DNA from: Paenibacillus sp. | GTDB lineage: Bacteria > Bacillota > Bacilli > Paenibacillales > NBRC-103111 | DNA length: 13,592 nucleotides | NCBI GenBank assembly: GCA_029239545.1 | Contig: JARBUQ010000049.1 | Location: forward strand, 1-13,592 | Direction of reading: 5' to 3' | Part shown: in pieces, positions 6,234-12,651 of the stretch | Numbering within the stretch: the stretch's first letter is position 1 | How the letters are laid out: the number at the start of each line of letters is the position of its first letter | Program-made: the position numbers and the translations under genes | The notes under the pieces: model-generated | Seen by the model: the letters and a program-made list of their open reading frames with translations, nothing else | Database searches by the model: none | Told to the model about the DNA's origin: nothing

Positions 6234-7187
6234 GTGAAGGCAGTCAATTGGAACCGCCCGGATGACGATTATACATTGGCATTCTGGCAGCAAAATGTTA
6301 TGCAGTTCTGGACCGATGAGGAAATTCCTCTGTCAGACGATCAGATGTCCTGGATGGAGCTTGGTCGTTCACAGCAGGATTTATATAAGAAGGTTCTTGG
6401 CGGTCTGACCTTGCTTGATACGATACAGGGCGGTGTTGGCATGCCTAAGATCGTGGAGCATGTGGATGGCTTGCAGCGGAAGGCTGTGCTTTCCTTCATG
6501 GGTATGATGGAGCAGATTCATGCGAAGTCATACAGCAGTATTTTTACAACGCTTTCCACGGCAGAAGAAATCGATGAGATATTTCGCTGGGTGGAGACGA
6601 ATCCACGCTTACAGTTGAAAGCTAGTCGAATAGCTTCAGTTTACGAGAATATTTCCACCCCGAAATCATTATACTTGGCCATGTCTGCATCGGTGCTGCT
6701 TGAAAGCTTTTTGTTCTACAGTGGGTTCTTTTATCCGCTCTATCTGGCCGGTCAAGGAAAAATGACGAGCAGCGGCGAAATTATCGATCTTATTCTCAGA
6801 GACGAGAGCATTCACGGGCTGTATATAGGAACATTGGCACAAGAGGTGTTCCAGGAGCTGAACGAGCAGGATAAGGAGCAGGTTACGAAGGAACTGTTCG
6901 CTTTATTCCAGGAGCTATATGATAATGAGGCGGCCTATACGAGCGAGTTATACACTGAGATTGGTCTGGATGAAGAGGTTATGGCTTATGTGCGCTACAA
7001 TGCGAACAAAGCTCTGATGAATTTGGGGCTTGATGCACATTTCCCTGAAGAGGCAGTGAACCCGATCGTATTTAACGGGATTAGCACAAGGACCAAGCAG
7101 CATGATTTCTTCTCCAAAAAAGGGAATGGCTATGTCCGTACGCTTCATGTTGAACAATTGCGGGATGAAGATTTCTCGTTCACATAA
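6234..7187 (+). CDS. nrdF: Class Ib ribonucleoside-diphosphate reductase, beta (radical) subunit
   Basis: A 317-residue ferritin-like subunit carrying the metal centre and tyrosyl radical used by NrdE. By family alignment the metal ligands are D62, E93, H96, E157, E191 and H194, and the radical tyrosine is Y100 (E-x-x-H-A-K-S-Y). All are present, so it should be active. The start is GTG at 6234 with GGGAGGGG (6218-6225) eight bases upstream; the protein then reads V-N-W-N-R, matching the A-N-W start of Bacillus NrdF. It follows nrdE by 44 bases without a terminator, so nrdIEF is one operon under the B12 riboswitch. No nrdH (redoxin) gene is in the cluster, so reductant must come from thioredoxin or a distant gene. 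Confidence 0.96.
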   Translation: MKAVNWNRPDDDYTLAFWQQNVMQFWTDEEIPLSDDQMSWMELGRSQQDLYKKVLGGLTLLDTIQGGVGMPKIVEHVDGLQRKAVLSFMGMMEQIHAKSYSSIFTTLSTAEEIDEIFRWVETNPRLQLKASRIASVYENISTPKSLYLAMSASVLLESFLFYSGFFYPLYLAGQGKMTSSGEIIDLILRDESIHGLYIGTLAQEVFQELNEQDKEQVTKELFALFQELYDNEAAYTSELYTEIGLDEEVMAYVRYNANKALMNLGLDAHFPEEAVNPIVFNGISTRTKQHDFFSKKGNGYVRTLHVEQLRDEDFSFT

Positions 7188-7201
7188 AAGAATAGTACAA
7201 A

Positions 7202-7252
7202 ACAAACGGTCGGAGTTCAGGCATGTATTAATGCCTGCCTCCGACCGTTTGT
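7202..7252. terminator. Shared hairpin between convergent nrdF and araC-type gene
   Basis: A perfect 14-bp stem pairs 7202-7215 with 7239-7252, and an inner perfect stem pairs CAGGCAT (7218-7224) with ATGCCTG (7231-7237). Read on the minus strand, a T-rich tail (TTTGTACTATTCTTTT) follows, giving a good terminator for the regulator gene. On the plus strand the T run is weaker and partly inside the stem, so nrdF termination here is probable rather than certain. The minus-strand stop codon (7228-7230) lies in the hairpin loop. Confidence 0.75.
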
Positions 7253-8106
7253 CTGAAATCAGATGGCGTTACACCTTTAAGTTCTTTAAACACGCGTGAG
7301 AAGGTTCGGAAGGATTCGAAGCCCACCTCTGCCGCAATGTCAGACACGGTCATCTCCGTGGATGCGAGCAAGCTTGCGGCTCTGCGAATACGCAGGGCGT
7401 GCAAGTAGCTGAGGAAGCTCTGTCCTACAAGTTCCTTGAAGGATCGGCTAATATAGGGAACACTGACATGGAACATACTCGACAGCAGCTCCAGAGTTAC
7501 ATTATCCTGCATATAATGGGTATTTACATACTGGATCAGCTTCCAGGTATCCTTGCGTTTCTCTGCGGCTCGTGGGGCAATTGTATGCTTAGTAGTGGTA
7601 TTCGCACGGATGAAGAGCATGATCGCTTCTACAAGCTTAGCTCGAAGATAGCTGTTCCTGCCCAGCTCCCAGCTTGCAAATTCACGGTGAATATCGAGAA
7701 AGATGTTCTGGATGGTCTGGAGAACTTCCCCTTCCAGATGCACGTAAGGTCTGATGTCGTCGCCTATGCGCAGCAGAAGAGCACTTAAGTCGGATTCCAG
7801 AAGGGCATCAGTTAATATGCCTATATCAAACATGCAGCATACTAGCTCGAGTGAGCTATCGGTATCAGCGGAGAAATCATGAATTTGGTGAGGCAAAAGA
7901 ACGAATAAGGTGCCGGGCTGAAAAGCGTACTTATTCCCATTGACATGTGTGGTCAGGTTGCCCTTCAACACAAGGCCGATTTCGGCGAATTCATGATGAT
8001 GAACCGGATAACCAGCGATGGTGTGGACTCCAATGTAAAAGGGGAACATGCCCTCCGTTACATTACGCAGCTCCAGGGCGTCTTCATAGATTGGAAATAT
8101 CGTCAT
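7228..8106 (-). CDS. AraC-family transcriptional regulator (cupin sensor domain)
   Basis: A 292-residue regulator. The N-terminal half is an AraC-type cupin: H36-H37-H38-E, then G-x-L-F-V-L-L-P-H-Q-I-H around residues 69-80, the usual effector-binding barrel for sugars in this family. From about residue 186 comes the standard 100-residue DNA-binding region with two helix-turn-helix motifs (about 203-225 and 254-278) and the signature ending D-I-A-A-E-V-G-F-x-S-x-R-T-F-S-R-x-F-K. The start was set at ATG 8106-8104 because its complement carries GGAGG (8121-8117) ten bases upstream; longer in-frame starts up to 8223 have no such site. It is divergent from the ceramidase-like operon and most likely controls it. 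Effector and target are inferred from position only. Confidence 0.9.
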   Translation of the reverse strand: MTIFPIYEDALELRNVTEGMFPFYIGVHTIAGYPVHHHEFAEIGLVLKGNLTTHVNGNKYAFQPGTLFVLLPHQIHDFSADTDSSLELVCCMFDIGILTDALLESDLSALLLRIGDDIRPYVHLEGEVLQTIQNIFLDIHREFASWELGRNSYLRAKLVEAIMLFIRANTTTKHTIAPRAAEKRKDTWKLIQYVNTHYMQDNVTLELLSSMFHVSVPYISRSFKELVGQSFLSYLHALRIRRAASLLASTEMTVSDIAAEVGFESFRTFSRVFKELKGVTPSDFRQTVGGRH

Positions 8107-8270
8107 CTTCTGATAGCCTCCTGCTTTGAATATGTTCATTGTAACAGGCGGAATGTATCCTTTCCACATTAAAATTTGTCTTCTTTCCAGACTATTTTGG
8201 CATGCAGGAAAAGTCTTTGTCATTTAGTATATAAAGTAAACATTCGCATGGAGGAAAGGATCAATAATTG
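8107..8270. promoter_or_regulatory. Divergent control region between regulator and ceramidase-like operon
   Basis: This 164-base gap must hold both divergent promoters. On the plus strand TATAAA at 8230-8235 is the best -10-like hexamer, but no acceptable -35 lies 15-19 bases upstream, a pattern common at activator-dependent promoters. TTTGTC occurs twice (8175-8180 and 8216-8221), and AGACT/AGTCT form a short inverted pair (8190-8194 and 8212-8216); either could be AraC-type half sites. These are weak signals. Confidence 0.3.
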
Positions 8271-9572
8271 ATGAGGAATTTACAATTAGGTTGCGCTAAA
8301 GTAGACATCACTCCGAATTATTCTATCCCATTGGCGGGATTTGCAGTTAGAGGCAACAAACCTTACGAGGCTGTGAGCAGCCGGATCTTCCTTAGAGTGC
8401 TTCTGCTGCAGCAGACAGATGCAGATGGAGCTTCAAGCAAAGCTTTACTGGTATCAGCTGACCTGTTATGGTGGGGCTCTGATCGAATAGAAGCAATTCG
8501 CGAACAACTTTATAACCGCTATGGACTTCGTCCCGAATGCGTCATATTGAACGCCACACATAGTCATTCCGGTCCTCAGACGAGCTTCAATTTCCATCGC
8601 CTGGTAGGCACCGCGGACCAGGCCTATGTAGAGAACCTTGAAGCCCTTCTGTATACAGCGGTTGAGGAAGCTCACCACAACATGGAATCGGTTACAATAG
8701 AGCGGGGACTGGGTGTCTGTTATAACGGCATTCAAAGAAGGAAGTATGTGAATGGCTCGGTAATGGGCGGCCCGAATCCGGACGGCCCCATTGATCATGA
8801 TTTGAATGTGGTCAGATTTGCGGAGGAGAGCGGTCGAACGAAAGCCGTCATATCCCATTATGCTTGCCATCCGGTCCTGACAACTGCGAACGAGGTTTCT
8901 TCGGAATTCACCGGATTCGCCATGGAGAGGCTGGAGCGAGAGCTGGAAGGCGCAGTATGCTTGTTTATGCAGGGCTGTTGTGCGGATATCAACATATTTA
9001 AGGAATCTGCTCCAGACTCGATGGATGACCATCAATTAATCGCCTACTTCGGGGATAAGCTGGCAGAGGCTGTCCTTGCAACGCTTCAAGCTCCTATGAA
9101 GCTGCTGCAGCCCGCTGCGTTGTCTGGTACACAAGTTCAAGTGCCTCTGCAGCTGCGGCCATTAGCTTCCCGCGAGGAACTGAAGGCAATAGTTGACGAT
9201 GGAAAGTCGCCATATGATGAATGGGCGACAGAGATGTTAAGCCGCTTCGAAGCCAGAGACAAGACCCTTACTATGGAATTCATTCGATTGGATGTCGCGG
9301 AAGGGCTTGCGCTGCTTGCGATGAATGCTGAAGTAGTCGTGGAATACGGCCTGTACCTCAAGTCATTGTCCGCCGACTTGCTTCCGGTCGCTTATTCGAA
9401 CGGTATGATCGGATATGTTCCTATGGCGTATCAGCTTCGTCATAACGGGTATGAAGCTGATGAGTCCACTTATTATTTTCATATGCCTGCCAAGCTTGAG
9501 CCTGAGATCGAAGCTCCGGTGAAGCTTGCGCTGGAAAGGCTCGCGACAACTCAGAGCAAGGAGGAAGCGTAA
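8271..9572 (+). CDS. Neutral/alkaline ceramidase-fold protein (N-terminal domain family)
   Basis: A 433-residue protein without signal peptide, so cytoplasmic. It opens with G-C-A-K-V-D-I-T-P, typical of the neutral/alkaline ceramidase N-terminal domain family. It keeps N94-A-T-H97-S-H99-S-G-P and A-C-H200-P, which supply the family's zinc-binding histidines, and Q234-G-C-C-A-D239-I-N. True ceramidases have G-D-V-S-P-N at the latter place, where the serine is catalytic; here that serine is absent, as in many bacterial relatives. It is probably a metal-dependent hydrolase of another substrate rather than a ceramidase. ATG 8271 is preferred over TTG 8268, with AAGGA at 8256-8260 ten bases upstream. 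Its stop codon shares one base with the next start (TAATG), so it is coupled to two dehydrogenases. Substrate unknown. Confidence 0.85.
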   Translation: MRNLQLGCAKVDITPNYSIPLAGFAVRGNKPYEAVSSRIFLRVLLLQQTDADGASSKALLVSADLLWWGSDRIEAIREQLYNRYGLRPECVILNATHSHSGPQTSFNFHRLVGTADQAYVENLEALLYTAVEEAHHNMESVTIERGLGVCYNGIQRRKYVNGSVMGGPNPDGPIDHDLNVVRFAEESGRTKAVISHYACHPVLTTANEVSSEFTGFAMERLERELEGAVCLFMQGCCADINIFKESAPDSMDDHQLIAYFGDKLAEAVLATLQAPMKLLQPAALSGTQVQVPLQLRPLASREELKAIVDDGKSPYDEWATEMLSRFEARDKTLTMEFIRLDVAEGLALLAMNAEVVVEYGLYLKSLSADLLPVAYSNGMIGYVPMAYQLRHNGYEADESTYYFHMPAKLEPEIEAPVKLALERLATTQSKEEA

Positions 9573-10576
9573 TGAGGTTCGCTGTAATTGGTTGCGGAAC
9601 GATGGGCAGAATGTACATGGAGCGCTTATCTGTTATGCCGGGTGTACAGCTGACAGCGATAAGCAATCGATCGGAGGAAGCTCTCGCGGAGTGCGCTGCC
9701 AGATTCGGAGCAGCAGCCTTCACCTCCTATGAAGAGCTTCTTGCTTCCGAACATGTCGATGTCGTATGTGTTACCTTGCCTACACATATGCATAAGGAGG
9801 TTGTCCTTAAGGCGGCAGCGCAGGGGAAGCATGTAATATGCGAGAAGCCATTAGCGCTAAATCCTGATGATGCCAGAGAAATGGCCGAGGCTTGCGAGCA
9901 TCACGGTGTGCGATTCTTTCCTGCTCATGTTGTGAGATTCTACGGGGAGTACGTCCAGTTGCATCAGAAGGTCAAGGCTGGGACTATTGGTCGGGTAGGG
10001 GTCTCCCATATTAAGAGAGCTAGTAAGCACCCTGTCGCGAATAGCTGGTATAAGGATGCTTCGAAGAGCGGAGGCATCATCTTCGATCTTATGATTCATG
10101 ATCTGGACTTCATGAGATGGACGCTCGGGGAAGCGAAGACGATATTCGCCGTGAACAAGCAAGCCGAGGGGATCGATTACGCCTCGGTTACGGTCCGATA
10201 CGACAGTGGGGCCATTACGAATTTTGAAGCCTTTTGGGGATATCCTGGTCCATTTCTGACCCAGGTAGAATTGGCAGGTCGGGACGGTGTACTGCGACAC
10301 GACAGTCGCCTCAGCCGCTCTCTCGTCATTCAGCGCAACGATCCTGAGCTGGGCGCTCATAGAGGTGTTGAATTTCCGACACGACCGGCATTGAAGGATC
10401 CTTTCGTTGTACAGCTGGAGCATTTCACAGACTGCATTCGTACAGGCAAGGAGTCGATTGTATCGGCCGAGGACGGTGTCAAGGCTGTTGAGCTGGCCTA
10501 TGCAGCCGTCTCTTCACTCCAGACGGGGTTACCTGTGCGGCTGGCAGCAAGTTTGACTGAGGAGGCTGCAAGATGA
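9572..10576 (+). CDS. Gfo/Idh/MocA family oxidoreductase (first of pair)
   Basis: A 334-residue NAD(P)-dependent dehydrogenase of the glucose-fructose oxidoreductase / inositol dehydrogenase family, which oxidises or reduces sugars, cyclitols and derivatives. The N-terminal Rossmann fold carries G7-C-G-T-M-G12. The family motif E91-K92-P93 and the D172-x-x-x-H176 pair complete the usual catalytic K/D/H set, and the C-terminal half is the substrate-binding sheet. It starts on the last base of the preceding stop codon, with AAGGAGGA (9558-9565) as ribosome binding site, and its own stop overlaps the next gene by four bases (ATGA). Coupling to a ceramidase-fold protein and a second dehydrogenase suggests one pathway acting on a sugar-like compound. 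Specificity cannot be read from sequence. Confidence 0.92.
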   Translation: MRFAVIGCGTMGRMYMERLSVMPGVQLTAISNRSEEALAECAARFGAAAFTSYEELLASEHVDVVCVTLPTHMHKEVVLKAAAQGKHVICEKPLALNPDDAREMAEACEHHGVRFFPAHVVRFYGEYVQLHQKVKAGTIGRVGVSHIKRASKHPVANSWYKDASKSGGIIFDLMIHDLDFMRWTLGEAKTIFAVNKQAEGIDYASVTVRYDSGAITNFEAFWGYPGPFLTQVELAGRDGVLRHDSRLSRSLVIQRNDPELGAHRGVEFPTRPALKDPFVVQLEHFTDCIRTGKESIVSAEDGVKAVELAYAAVSSLQTGLPVRLAASLTEEAAR

Positions 10577-11568
10577 GAAAGCTTCGGATAGGGATGATCA
10601 GCTTCGCCCACTCCCATGGCAATAGTTATTTGCGAGAGCTGATGAAGCTTAATGAAGTTGAGCTGGTCGGAATATATGATCCGGTTTACGATAGAGTTGC
10701 CTCCCACATTGAGGCTTACGGCATCCCTTATTATGATGATCATCTGGAGCTGTTGGCAACTGATATAGAAGCTGTGGTTATATGCTCCGAGAATGCGGAG
10801 CACGGACGATACACAGCAGATGCAGCAAGAGCTGGGAAGCATGTGCTGTGCGAGAAGCCTTTGGGAGTTTCGCTTGAGCAAATGCAAGGCATGATCGACA
10901 TTTGCCGCATGAATCAAGTACAGCTTATGACGGCTTTCCCTTGTCGGTATTTGGCTGCAGCGCGTGATGCCAAGACGGCCGTAGCTGAGGGTGCCATCGG
11001 GGATGTACTGGCGATCAAAGGAACGAATAAAGGCAGAATGCCAGGACGCTGGTTCATTGATCCCGCTCTCTCCGGCGGAGGGGCCGTTCTGGATCATACG
11101 GTTCATGTGATGGACCTGATGAACTGGATTGTGCAATCCGAGCCTGAGGAAGTGTATGCAGAGGTAGGCGAGCTATTCCATGACAATCTTGGAATCGATG
11201 ATGCCGGAATGATTCATGTGAAGTTCCGCAACGGTGTAATCGGAACTCTCGATCCGAGCTGGTCAAGACCGAATGGTTACATCCATGGAGCAGACGTTAC
11301 GATGGAGCTGATCGGCACCAAGGGTGTTATTAGCATGGATGGCTTCGCACAGGCGAATGAGATATATTCGAGTGAGAGCGGCAAAACTTCACTCAGCTTC
11401 TGGGGCGATGGGATGGATGGTCCTCTGGTTCAAGATTTCGTACGAGCCCTGCTCAAGGGAGAAAATGTTCCGATTTCGGGTGAGGATGGACTTAAGTCAA
11501 CAGCAGTCGCACTAGCTTCCTATGAATCAGCTAAGCTGGGACGACCGGTTAAGGTGAATTTTGTTTAG
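10573..11568 (+). CDS. Gfo/Idh/MocA family oxidoreductase (second of pair, AHxH type)
   Basis: A 331-residue member of the same family as its upstream neighbour but not a recent copy. E94-K95-P96 and D174-x-x-x-H178 are present, so the catalytic set is intact. The nucleotide-binding turn, however, reads G7-M-I-S-F-A-H13-S-H15-G instead of G-x-G-x-x-G. This A-H-x-H variant recurs in a subset of the family and may change cofactor or metal binding. The start ATG overlaps the previous stop by four bases, with GAGGAGG (10559-10564 region) just upstream. It is the last gene of the operon; no clear terminator follows, so some read-through into the hydrolase gene is possible. Successive or opposing redox steps by the two enzymes, as in keto-sugar epimerisation, are a plausible inference. 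Confidence 0.92.
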   Translation: MRKLRIGMISFAHSHGNSYLRELMKLNEVELVGIYDPVYDRVASHIEAYGIPYYDDHLELLATDIEAVVICSENAEHGRYTADAARAGKHVLCEKPLGVSLEQMQGMIDICRMNQVQLMTAFPCRYLAAARDAKTAVAEGAIGDVLAIKGTNKGRMPGRWFIDPALSGGGAVLDHTVHVMDLMNWIVQSEPEEVYAEVGELFHDNLGIDDAGMIHVKFRNGVIGTLDPSWSRPNGYIHGADVTMELIGTKGVISMDGFAQANEIYSSESGKTSLSFWGDGMDGPLVQDFVRALLKGENVPISGEDGLKSTAVALASYESAKLGRPVKVNFV

Positions 11569-11577
11569 TAAAGAGCA

Positions 11578-11606
11578 TTGACAGATGAACAACTTGGTGT
11601 TAGTAT
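11578..11606 (+). promoter_or_regulatory. Sigma-A promoter for alpha/beta hydrolase gene
   Basis: Perfect TTGACA (11578-11583), a 17-base spacer and TAGTAT (11601-11606, 4/6) lie in the gap after the oxidoreductase operon. Transcription would begin near 11612, about 60 bases before the start codon. Confidence 0.65.
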
Positions 11607-11625
11607 GCAAATAATAATACCAAGT

Positions 11626-11648
11626 AAACATATATGAATTATATGTTT
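11626..11648 (+). repeat. AT-rich 8-bp inverted repeat in hydrolase leader
   Basis: AAACATAT (11626-11633) and ATATGTTT (11641-11648) form a perfect stem with a 7-base loop, ten bases before the ribosome binding site GGAGGA (11658-11663). A weaker CTTGGT/ACCAAG pair (11593-11598 and 11619-11624) overlaps the promoter. Neither is followed by a T tract, so they are possible operators or mRNA 5' structures, not terminators. Confidence 0.35.
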
Positions 11649-11671
11649 GGCGATTCTGGAGGAATATCAAG

Positions 11672-12502
11672 ATGGAGCATACTCGAACAATTCCATATGG
11701 CCGTGAAGAGCTGCAGGCCACGATTCATTATCCGAATAAGAATGGAGAGTATGGAGGCATTCCTCTTGATCGCTGTCCAACAATCGTGTTATGTCATGGG
11801 TTTGTAGGGAATCGTATCGGGGTGGACCGTCTGTTCGTCAATGCCGCACGCCAGTTCAGCCAAGCCGGTTATGTCGTAGTTCGTTTCGATTATGCCGGCT
11901 GCGGTGAAAGTACAGGTGATTACGGAGCCGGGGGTCTTGATTCTTTAATTGAACAGACTCGTGTTGTAATCGATTATTTGTTGGACGTCGATTATATTGA
12001 CCCTGATCGACTGACCCTTATTGGGCATAGTCTTGGTGGTGCGGTCGCCCTTCTCACAGCCTCTCTAGACAAGCGAATCAAATCTCTTGTATTATGGTCT
12101 GCCGTGGCTCATCCCTTCAATGATATTGTCCGAATAGTAGGACAGACGACTTACGATACATCCATACAGGAAGGCTCCGCAGACTATCTCGGATATAGCT
12201 TTAAGCCAGCCTTTTTCGAATCCCTTGCAACTCATCAGCCATTGGCCCGAATTCGCAAATTCTCTGGAGACGCTCTCGTTGTGCACGGCACTTCAGATGA
12301 CACAGTGCCTCCCGATTATGGTTCCATCTATCAGAAGGTATTCTGGATGAGGACGGATGGACAATGTGATCTGGAACGGATATTCAAGGGCGACCATACT
12401 TATTCTTCCGGAAGCAGTAAGCAGGAACTGTATACGAAGACGTTGAAGTGGCTGGAGGATCGTGAGCGCCAGAGACGCGAGTGGCAAAATTGGGAAATAT
12501 AA
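11672..12502 (+). CDS. Alpha/beta hydrolase (esterase-like)
   Basis: A 276-residue cytoplasmic hydrolase. After a short N-terminal strand region it has the oxyanion-hole segment C-H-G-F near residue 42, the D-Y-A-G-C-G-E-S-T-G loop, the nucleophile elbow G-H-S120-L-G-G, the acid D209 in H-G-T-S-D-D-T-V-P, and the histidine H242 in G-D-H. A complete Ser-Asp-His triad is therefore present. The layout resembles cinnamoyl/feruloyl-esterase-like and dienelactone-hydrolase-like members, which cleave small carboxylic esters; the actual ester is unknown. The start is supported by GGAGGA (11658-11663) eight bases before ATG. It has its own promoter and a terminator, so it appears monocistronic, though it may also receive read-through from the oxidoreductase operon. 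Confidence 0.88.
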   Translation: MEHTRTIPYGREELQATIHYPNKNGEYGGIPLDRCPTIVLCHGFVGNRIGVDRLFVNAARQFSQAGYVVVRFDYAGCGESTGDYGAGGLDSLIEQTRVVIDYLLDVDYIDPDRLTLIGHSLGGAVALLTASLDKRIKSLVLWSAVAHPFNDIVRIVGQTTYDTSIQEGSADYLGYSFKPAFFESLATHQPLARIRKFSGDALVVHGTSDDTVPPDYGSIYQKVFWMRTDGQCDLERIFKGDHTYSSGSSKQELYTKTLKWLEDRERQRREWQNWEI

Positions 12503-12526
12503 TAATGATATAGGTTGCACATGAAG

Positions 12527-12558
12527 CTTTCCTGAAATTAGGAAAGTTTTTTGTTTTT
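12527..12558 (+). terminator. Rho-independent terminator after alpha/beta hydrolase
   Basis: CTTTCCT (12527-12533) pairs with AGGAAAG (12540-12546) around a GAAATT loop, followed by TTTTTTGTTTTT. It lies 25 bases after the hydrolase stop codon. Confidence 0.85.
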
Positions 12559-12651
12559 CAGAAAAAGTGTTTGCAAATTCCAGCTGATGTGTTATTAGAT
12601 TATAGTAATAAGTTTTTTCACTAGAGATGCGAGACACAGGAGGCGAAGAAC

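Noticed and set aside
7399..7788. 129-codon plus-strand frame opposite the regulator gene
   Set aside because: It is antisense to a well-supported AraC-family coding region and has no ribosome binding site or recognisable domain.
8107..8223. Longer AraC-type protein starting at 8223 on the minus strand
   Set aside because: The extra 39 residues lack a ribosome binding site and family similarity, whereas ATG 8106 has GGAGG at proper spacing.
8268..8270. TTG start for the ceramidase-like gene
   Set aside because: An ATG follows immediately and fits the AAGGA site equally well.
11593..11648. Terminator for the oxidoreductase operon
   Set aside because: The two inverted repeats here have AT-rich stems and no T tract, and they lie over and after the hydrolase promoter.
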